Part shown: positions 8,735-16,217 of the stretch, in pieces
How the letters are laid out: each line of letters begins with the position of its first letter
How positions within the stretch are numbered: position 1 is the first letter of the stretch
Source: Sanguibacter suaedae
GTDB lineage: Bacteria > Actinomycetota > Actinomycetes > Actinomycetales > Cellulomonadaceae
Direction: 5' to 3'
Length of the DNA stretch: 64,000 nucleotides
Assembly: GCF_016342785.1 (NCBI RefSeq)
Contig: NZ_JAEINH010000009.1
Location: forward strand, 62,001 to 126,000
Made by a program: the position numbers and the translations under genes
The notes under the pieces: model-generated
The model's input: the letters and a program-made list of their open reading frames with translations, nothing else
Database searches by the model: none
What the model was told of the DNA's origin: nothing

Positions 8735-8992
8735 ATGGTCACCACGGTCGTGCTCTCCGTCCTTCTCGCGCTCGTCGGCCTCGCGGCGGGGACCTTCTCC
8801 GTCCACGCGGCGCGGACCCGCCGGTTCGCGCTGCGCGCGGTCGCGGCCCTCACTCTCGTCGGCCCGGTGCTCGTCGTGAGCGCGATGGACGCGTCCGTCT
8901 GGGTGATCGCCGCGTGGATCGTCGGTGTCATGGTGGGGTTCGTCGCGTGCGACGCGATCCTCGACCGGGTGGGCGTCCGCGACCCTGCGTGA
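8735..8992 (+). CDS. Small membrane protein of unknown function
   Basis: The 85-residue product has three hydrophobic stretches (about 3-22, 32-50 and 52-72), with an Arg-rich loop (HAARTRRF) between the first two. It begins 27 bases after the chemoreceptor stop and may share its transcript. No family was recognised. Confidence 0.6.
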   Translation: MVTTVVLSVLLALVGLAAGTFSVHAARTRRFALRAVAALTLVGPVLVVSAMDASVWVIAAWIVGVMVGFVACDAILDRVGVRDPA

Positions 8993-9010
8993 ACGGCGCG
9001 GCTCCGGGCG

Positions 9011-9541
9011 TCAGAGGTCCTTCGCGTACCAGCGGTCGGAGTACGGTTCGTCGTTGAACGCGGGGACCTGCGTGAAGCCTCGACGTTCGTAGAGCGTGCA
9101 GGCCTCGACGAGCTCCGCGCGGGTGTCGAGGCGGACAGCGCGGGGCCCGCGAGTCCGCACGATCGTCTCGATCTCGGCCAGCAGACCCGAACCGACGCCA
9201 CGTCCCCTCCATGAAGGCTGGGTGTAGACCTTCGTCAGCTCGGCGATGTCGTCGACGAACCGGGCACCGGCGCATCCCACAGGCTGCCCGCCGTCGAGGG
9301 CGACGAGGAAGATACCCGTCGTCCCCGCGAGGTCGTCGTACGGCTCGTCACGCAGCGCTTGGTCGACCTCGTCCGATGACGCCGGCCGACCGTAGTAGCG
9401 GGACGCGACCTCCGACATGTAATCACGCACGATCCGGTCGGCAGCAGGAGCTCCGGGACGGACGACCTCGATGATTGGCACAGGTCGTGACACTACGGTC
9501 GCAGGGCGGTCCGATGCTGTGAAGCCCTCGTCGGCGATCAC
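9011..9541 (-). CDS. GNAT-family N-acetyltransferase coupled to the RES toxin
   Basis: A 176-residue acetyl-CoA-dependent acyltransferase. VYTQPSWRGRGVGSGLLAEI holds the motif A pyrophosphate loop (RGRGVG), and TLYERRGF is the typical motif B end. The GTG at 9541 overlaps the stop of the RES toxin gene (GTGA, 9538-9541), so it is translationally coupled to that toxin. The substrate is unknown. It could modify a small molecule, act as an accessory protective enzyme, or be a second toxin like the TacT group; the sequence does not decide. Confidence 0.8.
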   Translation of the reverse strand: MIADEGFTASDRPATVVSRPVPIIEVVRPGAPAADRIVRDYMSEVASRYYGRPASSDEVDQALRDEPYDDLAGTTGIFLVALDGGQPVGCAGARFVDDIAELTKVYTQPSWRGRGVGSGLLAEIETIVRTRGPRAVRLDTRAELVEACTLYERRGFTQVPAFNDEPYSDRWYAKDL

Positions 9542-10353
9542 CAGGCCGAGCGCACCTGGAGGATCGGGAGTCCCCAGTCGCTGCAGATCTTCTGGAAGGC
9601 GGGCGTGAACACGTTGTCGCTGCGTCCGTCGAAGCTCGGGCCCTCGTCGGCAGGCAGGAGGTCGTCGTCCTCTCGCCGATTCCACCAGGCCAGGCAGCGG
9701 CCGTACTCCGTCTTCGACCGGAACGAGATCCCCAAGGGCAGCGAGCCATCCTCGAGTGTGAGTTCGCGGACGTGCTGCGCGATGAGTGTGGTCGCCGGGC
9801 GGTTCTCGCTCGTGGCGATGCTCGAGGTCAGGAGTCCGACCCCGAGCGTCCGTAGATCTGCGGCGAGCGCGTCGTTGAGGGCATTCAGGGTGTCTGGGTG
9901 GTCGATCTGCACCCACCATCCCTCGAGAGGCATGCGGATGTGGAGCAACGAGCGCGAGGCTTGCCAGTCGCCCGAGACGGCCCACGGGGGATCGATGTCA
10001 TTGCTCAGCGCATCGGCGGTGATGTCGTGCAGGTACTGATCAACGTCTTGCCCGGCGGCTTGGGCGTCCGCAGCCTGCATCTCCCTGCTCATACGGAAGC
10101 CTTGAAGGACCTCGGCGAAGCAGCACTCGGGCGAGTCGCCGAAGTAGACCGTGCGACCTAACGTGTCGAATCTGCCCCGAGACTCGTTCACATCGGGTGG
10201 AAGGCGGCCTACGTGCCTGTTCACGAGCGATGACAAAGGGCCCGAGCGCAGCGTGTAGCGGTCCTTCGCGACCCGGTAGGCAAGCTCTCCGGTGGCCGGT
10301 ATCAAGCGGACGCCTGTCGTGGAGCAGGTATGTCCTACCGGTGTATCTATCAC
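9538..10353 (-). CDS. RES-domain toxin (type II toxin-antitoxin)
   Basis: A 271-residue protein. GRFDTLGRTVYFGDSPECCF followed by AEVL carries the RES-family Arg and Glu positions, and LLTSSIATSE holds the likely conserved Ser. RES toxins (for example MbcT-like proteins) degrade or modify NAD+. The GTG start at 10353 overlaps the antitoxin stop (GTGA), the usual toxin-after-antitoxin order. It is longer than many RES toxins because of a C-terminal extension (residues about 190-271) that includes RKSKTEYGRCLAWWNRRED-like basic and aromatic residues. Confidence 0.82.
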   Translation of the reverse strand: MIDTPVGHTCSTTGVRLIPATGELAYRVAKDRYTLRSGPLSSLVNRHVGRLPPDVNESRGRFDTLGRTVYFGDSPECCFAEVLQGFRMSREMQAADAQAAGQDVDQYLHDITADALSNDIDPPWAVSGDWQASRSLLHIRMPLEGWWVQIDHPDTLNALNDALAADLRTLGVGLLTSSIATSENRPATTLIAQHVRELTLEDGSLPLGISFRSKTEYGRCLAWWNRREDDDLLPADEGPSFDGRSDNVFTPAFQKICSDWGLPILQVRSAW

Positions 10354-10718
10354 GCCGGGTTGTCGTTCACGAACGCCTCGGCGGCGCCCAGCACGTCGAT
10401 GGTTCGGAGCTCCCGGATGCAGGTGACGGGTGTCTGCTCTTCCAGGCGCGGGTTGGCGCCCACCATCCACGCGAGGGCGACGTGGCGTCCCTCGGCGTCG
10501 CTCAGGGTCCTCCACACCCGGTAGCCGAGGCGGAGGCGGTCCAGCTTCTCGGGGCCGGGCCGGGTGCCCTCGACCCATTTCTTCGGAAGAGATCGCGACC
10601 CGGCTCCCGACATCGCGGCGACGACCGAGGCGCCGAGCGCGTCGATGAGCGTCTGCACGAGATCCGGCACGTCCATGCGGATCGCGTCGGCGTGGGTAGT
10701 GACAGTTCTCGAGGCCAT
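10350..10718 (-). CDS. Xre/MbcA/ParS-type antitoxin for the RES toxin
   Basis: A 122-residue antitoxin. A Gly/Ser-rich segment and a helical Arg-rich region (KLDRLRLGYRVWRTL) precede the C-terminal toxin-binding segment (RTIDVLGAAEAFVNDNPA), as in MbcA/ParS/Xre antitoxins. It is the first gene of a three-gene operon with the RES toxin and the GNAT enzyme. The ATG at 10718 lies only six bases after a good -10 hexamer, so its message may be leaderless. A dyad between the -35 and -10 elements is a likely autoregulation site. Confidence 0.78.
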   Translation of the reverse strand: MASRTVTTHADAIRMDVPDLVQTLIDALGASVVAAMSGAGSRSLPKKWVEGTRPGPEKLDRLRLGYRVWRTLSDAEGRHVALAWMVGANPRLEEQTPVTCIRELRTIDVLGAAEAFVNDNPA

Positions 10719-10724
10719 GCCACC

Positions 10725-10753
10725 ACTATGCGCCCTGGTGATCCCAGGTTCAA
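10725..10753 (-). promoter_or_regulatory. Promoter and candidate operator of the antitoxin-RES-GNAT operon
   Basis: On the reverse strand TTGAAC (10753-10748), a 17-base spacer, then CATAGT (10730-10725). The spacer contains CCTGG, five bases, CCAGG (10734-10748), which fits an operator blocking polymerase. The start codon follows six bases after the -10 hexamer. Confidence 0.6.
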
Positions 10754-10789
10754 CCTAGATGAAACATGCATTAGACACATCGTGGCGAC

Positions 10790-10820
10790 TTGACCCTGAC
10801 GCGGCGTCAGGGAGGAAGCT
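10790..10820 (+). promoter_or_regulatory. tipA-like MerR-type promoter
   Basis: TTGACC (-35, 10790-10795), a 19-base spacer and GAAGCT (-10, 10815-10820). A perfect dyad CCCTGACGC-G-GCGTCAGGG (10794-10812) fills the spacer. An over-long spacer occupied by a dyad is the mark of MerR-activated promoters, and the layout closely follows the Streptomyces tipA promoter. It drives the VOC/TipAS-regulator operon. Confidence 0.7.
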
Positions 10821-10826
10821 CCTGTC

Positions 10827-11333
10827 ATGACCAAGTACGAGATGAACACTGCCATGAGCCCCGTGCCCGTCCCTGCGCTCGACGCCACGCCCCCGGACGT
10901 CTTCCGAGGTGTGTACGGAATGCCGATGTTCGCCACCCTGCCCACCTCCGACCTGGCGGCCTCGGTCGACTTCTGGACCCGGGGTCTGGGGTTCATCGAC
11001 CTCTTCTCGATCCCCGGGCGCCTCACACACCTGCGCCGCTGGGCCTTCCAGGACGCTTTGCTGGTACCCGGCGAACAGCACGCGACTGCTCCCACGAGCG
11101 GCTTGAGCTTCGCGTGCGTCCTGACCCAGATCGACGAGGTCCGTGCGGCCTGCGAGGACCTCCTCCCCGGCTGCACGTCCGGACCTCGCACCATGCCGTG
11201 GAACTCCGTGGAGCTGCAGATCATCACTCCGGAGAGGACCCGAGTGACGATGACCGCGGCCCGTCCCCTGGAACCTGGGAGTCTCGAGGAGCAGAACCTT
11301 CTGGACATGGGCATCGAGGTGCCCCGGGGATGA
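10827..11333 (+). CDS. VOC (glyoxalase/bleomycin-resistance fold) protein
   Basis: The 168-residue product contains a VOC repeat: MFATLPTSDLAASVDFWTRG is the classic first strand-helix of glyoxalase-fold proteins, and TPERTRVTMTAARPLEPGS is near the end. Members bind metals and act as enzymes or as drug-sequestering proteins. It is co-transcribed with, and overlaps by ATGA, the TipAS-type regulator gene behind a tipA-like promoter. A role in antibiotic binding or inactivation is therefore plausible but unproven. The ATG at 10827 follows GGAGG by 11 bases; an internal Met at codon 6 is an alternative start. Confidence 0.8.
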   Translation: MTKYEMNTAMSPVPVPALDATPPDVFRGVYGMPMFATLPTSDLAASVDFWTRGLGFIDLFSIPGRLTHLRRWAFQDALLVPGEQHATAPTSGLSFACVLTQIDEVRAACEDLLPGCTSGPRTMPWNSVELQIITPERTRVTMTAARPLEPGSLEEQNLLDMGIEVPRG

Positions 11334-12196
11334 CCATCCTGCCTGTCGCTGCCGTGTCCCGCGCTGCTGACACACTGGTCGCTGTGACGAGAGCGGCGAC
11401 CGACAAGACCCATCGGGGCATGACGATCGGCGAGGTTGCGTCCTCTGTGGGTGTGAGCGTGCGGACCTTGCACCACTGGGACGCGATCGACCTCGTCCGC
11501 CCGAGCGAGCGCACGCCCAGCGGCTACCGTTCGTACACACCGGCGGACGTCGCGCGCATCCACCGCGTGCTGATCTACCGGGAGCTCGGTCTGCCGTTGG
11601 GCGAGATCGCGAAGATCCTGTCCGCCCCCTTGATCGATGCGACGGGTTCATTGCGTCAGCAGCGTGCCCAGCTCCTCCAACGTATCGGCCGACTGCAGTC
11701 GATGGTCGGCTCCGTCGACCGCATGATCGAGGCGACCTCGTCAGGGATCCTCATGTCCCCGGAGGAGCAGAGCGAAGCCTTCGGTCCCGGGTGGGATCCC
11801 GGATGGGTGAGCGAAGCCCAGGAGCGGTGGGGGCAGAGCCCCCAGTGGCTCGAGTACGCCGAGCACGCCGCGCACCGCAGAGGCGAGGACTGGCAGGAGG
11901 TCGCGTCGGCCACCAAGGCTCTCGAGCAGGATCTGGCTGTCGCCAAGCGTGAGGCGATCCCGCCCGGAAGCGCCGCGGCGAACATCTTGGCGGAGCGACA
12001 CCGGGCCTCCATGGCTTCCTACTTCGACTGCACGCACGCGATGCATGTCTGCCTGGGGCGCATGTACGTCTCAGAGCCGAGATTCAATGCCCACTACGAA
12101 GCCCTCGAGCCCGGCCTGGCGCAGTGGGTGAGTGACGTCATCGACGCCAACGCCCGGCACCACGGTCTCGACCCCGCGACCGCTACCTGGGAATGA
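11330..12196 (+). CDS. MerR-family regulator with TipAS antibiotic-recognition domain
   Basis: A 288-residue regulator. The MerR helix-turn-helix (MTIGEVASSVGVSVRTLHHW, residues about 31-50) is followed by the dimerisation helix. The C-terminal TipAS domain spans residues about 150-280, with YFDCTHAMHVCLGRMYV and PRFNAHYEALEPGLAQWV. TipAL uses a Cys in this region to capture thiopeptides, and Cys in FDCTHAMH is in the corresponding place by eye. The ATG at 11330 overlaps the VOC stop; ATG at 11420 would give a shorter protein of conventional MerR length. It probably activates its own operon. Confidence 0.87.
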   Translation: MTILPVAAVSRAADTLVAVTRAATDKTHRGMTIGEVASSVGVSVRTLHHWDAIDLVRPSERTPSGYRSYTPADVARIHRVLIYRELGLPLGEIAKILSAPLIDATGSLRQQRAQLLQRIGRLQSMVGSVDRMIEATSSGILMSPEEQSEAFGPGWDPGWVSEAQERWGQSPQWLEYAEHAAHRRGEDWQEVASATKALEQDLAVAKREAIPPGSAAANILAERHRASMASYFDCTHAMHVCLGRMYVSEPRFNAHYEALEPGLAQWVSDVIDANARHHGLDPATATWE

Positions 12197-12228
12197 CGCC
12201 GGGGCGGTGATGGCCTGCGTACGGAGAG

Positions 12229-12894
12229 TCAGTCCGTCTGGTCGCGGTGCACGGGCCCGTCGAGGGCGCGCAGGGGGAGGCCTGAGGCGCCGGAGCGGAC
12301 GGCGATGATCTCGGCGAGGATCGCGACGGCCGTCTCCTGCGGGGTGGTGCCGCCGAGGTCGAGGCCGATGGGGGAGTGCAGGTGCGCGAGGACCTCGTCG
12401 TCGAGGCCCGACTCCTGCAGGGTGAGCACACGGGAGTCGTGCGTGGCTCGTGACCCCAGTGCGCCGACGTAGGCGAGGGGCAGCTGCAGGGCGGTGATGA
12501 GCAGCGGCACGTCGTACCTCGGGTCGTGCGAGAGGGCGCACACGGCGGTGCGCTCGTCGAGCAGGCCCTGCTCGTCCTGCATCGCCAGGTACGAGTGTGG
12601 CCACGCGACCACCACGTCGCGCGCGCCCGGGAACCGCTCCGGGTCCGCGAGCTCAGGGCTGGCGTCCACGACGGTCACGGGCCACCCGAGCAGCGCCGCC
12701 GCCTCCGTGAGCGCCGCACCCAGGTCGGTCGCCCCGCACACCACGAGCCGCGGGGGCGGACGGTGCGTCTCCCAGAGGGCCTCGAGGCCCTCGTCGAGAC
12801 CCGCGTCGAGCTCAGGTCCGGGCGCGACGTCCTGCGGCAGGTCGTCGGGGAGCGGAGCGCCCTGCGCGTCCGTGGAGTCGTCCTTCACACGCAC
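12229..12894 (-). CDS. XdhC-like Rossmann protein
   Basis: The 221-residue product matches the C-terminal Rossmann half of XdhC/CoxI maturation factors: LVVCGATDLGAALTEAAALL, then VTVVDASPELADPERFPGA, VGALGSRATH and HSPIGLDLGGTTPQETAVAI. XdhC proteins insert sulfurated molybdenum cofactor into xanthine dehydrogenase-type enzymes. The usual N-terminal Cys-containing domain is not visible and no molybdoenzyme gene is near, so the client is unknown. The GTG at 12894 has GGGTGG six bases upstream; other in-frame GTGs are nearby. It converges with the TipAS regulator. Confidence 0.8.
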   Translation of the reverse strand: MRVKDDSTDAQGAPLPDDLPQDVAPGPELDAGLDEGLEALWETHRPPPRLVVCGATDLGAALTEAAALLGWPVTVVDASPELADPERFPGARDVVVAWPHSYLAMQDEQGLLDERTAVCALSHDPRYDVPLLITALQLPLAYVGALGSRATHDSRVLTLQESGLDDEVLAHLHSPIGLDLGGTTPQETAVAILAEIIAVRSGASGLPLRALDGPVHRDQTD

Positions 12895-12983
12895 ACCATG
12901 CCACCCGGCCGCGCTCACGCCCACCCCTGACCGCACCGACACGCCCAACCTCACCGTCCAAAGGTCGGTGAGGAGGCTCCTGG

Positions 12984-13883
12984 TCAGCCGGCAGAACGAT
13001 CCGGGCCGCGCACCGCGACGCCGAGGTGCTCGGAGAGGAACTCCACCACCACACCCCACCCGAACGCCACCGGTCGTCCGGGCACGTCAGCCCCGGGTCG
13101 CCACATCGTCGCCCCACCGGTGGCATCGCCCGCGGCCCCGTCGGCGCCGACGGACCCGTCGAGGACGTCCGCCCACGGGCCGTGCCCCACCCCTGGCAGG
13201 GTCACCAGCCGCACGTCCGCCCCCACGGCCCCGAGGGCGTCGGCGAAGGTCGTGCTCTGCGCGTACGGGACGCTCTCGTCGCGCGTTCCGTGGACGAGGA
13301 GGACGGGCGGTGCGCCTGCCGCCGCGTAGGTGATCGGGCTCGCGGCGCGCGCCGCGTCGGGCACCTCCGGGAGGGTGCCCCCGAGGAGGCGCGACTCGCA
13401 CGACCCCGGGTCGTCGTGCCCCGGCGTCGAGACGCCGACCAGGCCGGGGAGCATCTGGGAGTCCATGGCGAGGAGGTCCGTCGGGGGGTACAGGGCGACC
13501 ACGGCGTCGGTCCGCTCACCGGGAGGCAGGGCGAGGCCCGCCAGGCACGCAGCCCAGCCGCCCGACGAGTCGCCCATGCTCGCCACGCGCGTCGCGTCGA
13601 TCCCGTACCGCGTCGCGTGCTCGCGCAGGTGCCGCATGGCCGCCGCCATGTCGTCGAGCTGGCGCGGGAACACGCCGCGGTGGCTCGGGCTGACGTCCAC
13701 GCCTGCGACCGCGAACCCGTGCAGCCCCAGGTGGCGGGCGACGACGTCGGCACCCCGGCGGGCGTCGTCCTCCTGCCAGCCGGACCCCCGCGTCCACACC
13801 ACCACGGGCCACGGGCCCGGCCCGTCGGGCACGTGGAGGTCCAGCAGCAGACCGTCACCGAAGGGGGCACCGAGGAGATCCAT
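12984..13883 (-). CDS. Alpha/beta-hydrolase (BD-FAE-like esterase)
   Basis: A 299-residue hydrolase without a signal peptide. GDSSGG holds the nucleophile Ser, HGTRDESVPY the acid Asp, and LPGVGHGPW the catalytic His, in the order expected for carboxylesterases of the BD-FAE/dienelactone-like group. VVWTRGSGW resembles the oxyanion segment. It starts at the ATG at 13883, just downstream of the secreted 463-residue protein on the same strand (36-base gap), so the two may be co-expressed. The substrate is unknown. Confidence 0.83.
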   Translation of the reverse strand: MDLLGAPFGDGLLLDLHVPDGPGPWPVVVWTRGSGWQEDDARRGADVVARHLGLHGFAVAGVDVSPSHRGVFPRQLDDMAAAMRHLREHATRYGIDATRVASMGDSSGGWAACLAGLALPPGERTDAVVALYPPTDLLAMDSQMLPGLVGVSTPGHDDPGSCESRLLGGTLPEVPDAARAASPITYAAAGAPPVLLVHGTRDESVPYAQSTTFADALGAVGADVRLVTLPGVGHGPWADVLDGSVGADGAAGDATGGATMWRPGADVPGRPVAFGWGVVVEFLSEHLGVAVRGPDRSAG

Positions 13884-13919
13884 GCCCCCAGCGTGCCACC
13901 CGGGGCGCAGGCCCCGCCG

Positions 13920-15311
13920 CTACGACGCGAGCGGGTTGACGCCCAGCTCCGCGAAGACCGCCCATGCCGTGGCACCGGTGTGCAGGGACGCGTAGATGGT
14001 CTCGCCGTACCCGTCGTCGAGGCCGTCCGACGACGCCGCGGGCACGCCCCGCCCGTCGGCGGCGCTCCCCGTCGTCTGCGCCGTCCAGATGCTCGCCCGG
14101 AGCGTCGCCGCCCGCTCGGCGTCGCCCGGCGCGCCGCGCGACACGAGCGCGGTCGCCAGCTGGCAGGTGCCCTCGACCCACACCTTCTGCTGCGTCGTGA
14201 AGAACACGCGCGGCCCGGTCACGGCGCCGTCGGTGGTCACGAGGTTGTCCCACGCCCAGTCCACCGACGCGCTGTGCGCGGTCTCGCCCAGGGCGAGCCA
14301 CGACCAGCTCTGCACGTCCTCGAAGATGGGCCACGTGTTGGGGGTGGTCCCGTCGTCGAGGGTGCCGACGTGGAAGTGCGTCCCCGCCCACATGGACCGG
14401 ACGAACCTCCGGGCCGACTCCGACGCCGCCGCCCAGCGGGCGTCGCCCGTGACGGACGCGAGCCGCCCGAAGAACGCCACGCAGTCGATGTTGTGCTCCG
14501 TGGAGCGCCACCCGATCTTCGCGCCGCCCGCGGTCCACCCGCCGGCGAACCCGCCGACGCCCCGCGTGTCGTACGTCGAGCCCAGGAGGAGCTCCGCGGT
14601 CCGCAGCGCGGCGGTGAGATAGCGGGCGTCGCCCGTGCGCTGGTGCAGCGCGACGAGCGCGAGCCCCACCCACGCCTGGTTCCCCGTCATGGTCGCCGCG
14701 TTCGCGACGTCCGCGCCACGCGACCCCACGGCGGGCGACGACATGTACGACGAGCGCACCCGTCCGTCCCCGGCGACGTCGGCCGACTGCACGGCGACGA
14801 GGACGTCGCCCACGCGTGCCGCACGCGCCACGTCGGCCTCGGTGCCGCGTGCGAGGTACGCAAGGACCACGAGCGCGCAGTCGTACACGAACGCCACGTC
14901 GTACCCGATGGACCCGAGGAAACCGCTCGTGTAGCTGCGCGGCAGGAATCCCTCCGTGCCCGGCGCGAGCGAGACCCGCTCGTCGAGGAAGGCGAACGCG
15001 GCGGCCAGGTTCGCGGTGAAGTCCGCGGATGCGGGGACCTCGGGGACGGGTACGGGTTCCGGGGCAGGTGCCGGTTCCGGCGCGACGGGCTTGCCCTTGC
15101 CACCACCCGGCTTCTTCGGGGCGGCACCCGCCCCGAGCGCCGTGCCCGCGACGACGAACGGCACGACGGCCGCGATCCCCGCAGCCCTGAGCACCGCTCG
15201 GCGGGGCACGCCCTGCGTGCCGTGGGCCCGCAGCAGCCCGCTGCCGCCCGCCGCGGAGCCCCCGCCCGTTGCTGTGGTCGCGCCCGCAACCGTGGGTCCC
15301 CGTCCGTCCAT
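13920..15311 (-). CDS. Tat-exported (alpha/alpha)6-barrel-like protein
   Basis: This 463-residue protein starts with a long N-region ending in PRRAVLRAAGIAAVVPFVV, a twin-arginine-type signal. A basic KKPGGGKGKP stretch and a Pro/Glu linker follow. The main domain (about 100-463) has repeated helical pairs, for example NAATMTGNQAWVGLALVALH, GWRSTEHNIDCVAFFGRLAS and DGLDDGYGETIYASLHTGA. These resemble six-hairpin glycosidases and lyases. Acidic residues are present but no catalytic pair can be assigned. GGAGG lies seven bases before the ATG at 15311; longer readings lack a ribosome site. A secreted carbohydrate-active role is inferred. Confidence 0.68.
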   Translation of the reverse strand: MDGRGPTVAGATTATGGGSAAGGSGLLRAHGTQGVPRRAVLRAAGIAAVVPFVVAGTALGAGAAPKKPGGGKGKPVAPEPAPAPEPVPVPEVPASADFTANLAAAFAFLDERVSLAPGTEGFLPRSYTSGFLGSIGYDVAFVYDCALVVLAYLARGTEADVARAARVGDVLVAVQSADVAGDGRVRSSYMSSPAVGSRGADVANAATMTGNQAWVGLALVALHQRTGDARYLTAALRTAELLLGSTYDTRGVGGFAGGWTAGGAKIGWRSTEHNIDCVAFFGRLASVTGDARWAAASESARRFVRSMWAGTHFHVGTLDDGTTPNTWPIFEDVQSWSWLALGETAHSASVDWAWDNLVTTDGAVTGPRVFFTTQQKVWVEGTCQLATALVSRGAPGDAERAATLRASIWTAQTTGSAADGRGVPAASSDGLDDGYGETIYASLHTGATAWAVFAELGVNPLAS

Positions 15312-15432
15312 GGTGGGTCCTCCGATCGTCCTGATCCTGATGTGCTCCTGGCCCCGCGTCCTGACGCCTCCACCGAGAGTCGCACGGCCACGCCCGGCGG
15401 TCTCGCTCAGGAGCGGGTGAGACCCCGGGGCG

Positions 15433-15472
15433 CGGACGAAGTCCACCCGCCCGGGCGGGTGGACCTCGTCCG
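15433..15472. promoter_or_regulatory. 40-base palindrome between divergent genes
   Basis: A loop-less palindrome of 20-base arms with a single A/C mismatch, centred on CGCCC/GGGCG at 15452/15453. It lies 121 bases upstream of the Tat protein start and 49 bases upstream of the 15521 start. Divergent promoters are expected here, not a terminator, so an operator or cruciform is more likely. Confidence 0.5.
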
Positions 15473-15520
15473 GTTCCTCCCTCGCTGACCGGTGTGGGTG
15501 CCCTCTGGGACCCTCGGACC

Positions 15521-16066
15521 ATGAGCATCGAGGAGTCCGGGACGAGCGTCCTGCCCCTGTGGGTCGAGTGGGTGTCGGCGCTCGCGCCGTTCGCCACCCT
15601 CGTCTCGGCGGTCATCGCCGGGACCATCGCGGTCCTCAGCCTCGCTCAACGCCGCCGGGCCGACGCGAAGGCCGAGTGGTGGCGCCGGTTCGAGTGGGCG
15701 GCCGACCACGTCCTCGACGACGACCCGCACGGCCAGGAGGTGGGTGTGGGCACGCTGCTCCTCCTCGCGCGCAGCGACCTTGCCCACGCCGAGGAGCTCG
15801 AGCTCGCCGACGCCACCTGGGGCGCGCTCCTCGACGAGGCCGCACCGACCGGCGGCCGACCCGCGGGCGACGCGCCCCGACACCGCACGACGGGCGAGGG
15901 CGACCAGCTCACCGCGCAGTCCGCACCCGGAGTCGCCGTCGTCACCCGTGCCCAGGTCCGGGCCGCGCGGGCGCGGCTCGAGATCGCACCCAGGCTGGGA
16001 ACGACGCCCGCGCCGTGGGTGCGCGACGTCGCGGGCGCCACGGACCCCGGCCTGCCCGGCCGCTGA
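15521..16066 (+). CDS. Single-pass membrane protein of unknown function
   Basis: The 181-residue product has one hydrophobic helix (about residues 14-40, VSALAPFATLVSAVIAGTIA) followed by a basic stop (QRRRADAKAEWWRRFEW) and a cytosolic tail rich in Ala, Glu and Arg. This topology is common in small actinobacterial proteins of unknown role. The start is the ATG at 15521. It is divergent from the Tat-exported protein gene across the 40-base palindrome. No family was recognised. Confidence 0.65.
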   Translation: MSIEESGTSVLPLWVEWVSALAPFATLVSAVIAGTIAVLSLAQRRRADAKAEWWRRFEWAADHVLDDDPHGQEVGVGTLLLLARSDLAHAEELELADATWGALLDEAAPTGGRPAGDAPRHRTTGEGDQLTAQSAPGVAVVTRAQVRAARARLEIAPRLGTTPAPWVRDVAGATDPGLPGR

Positions 16067-16110
16067 CCCGCCCGGCGCTGCGCACCCACGCCCCCACGTA
16101 CCCCCACCCG

Positions 16111-16137
16111 GTGCGTACCGGTGTGCCCGGTATGCAC
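16111..16137 (+). promoter_or_regulatory. Inverted repeat upstream of the polyester-hydrolase gene
   Basis: GTGCGTACCGG, five bases, CCGGTATGCAC: 11-base arms with one G-T wobble, 80 bases before the hydrolase start and 45 bases after the preceding stop. It could be an operator for the hydrolase or a terminator of the upstream gene; no T-run follows. Confidence 0.4.
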
Positions 16138-16217
16138 CACTGGTAGTTCCACCGATGCGTCACCCCACGGGGCGCGTTGAGAATCGGAGCACCAACGCCG
16201 ATCCGACGGAGGACCCC

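Noticed and set aside
6434-8806. 790-codon minus-strand frame antisense to tetR and the chemoreceptor
   Set aside because: Composition typical of a mirror frame; the plus strand encodes recognisable TetR and MCP domains.
13026-15488. 820-codon plus-strand frame opposite the esterase and the Tat-exported protein
   Set aside because: Arg/His/Pro/Val mirror composition; minus-strand genes have catalytic and signal motifs and ribosome sites.
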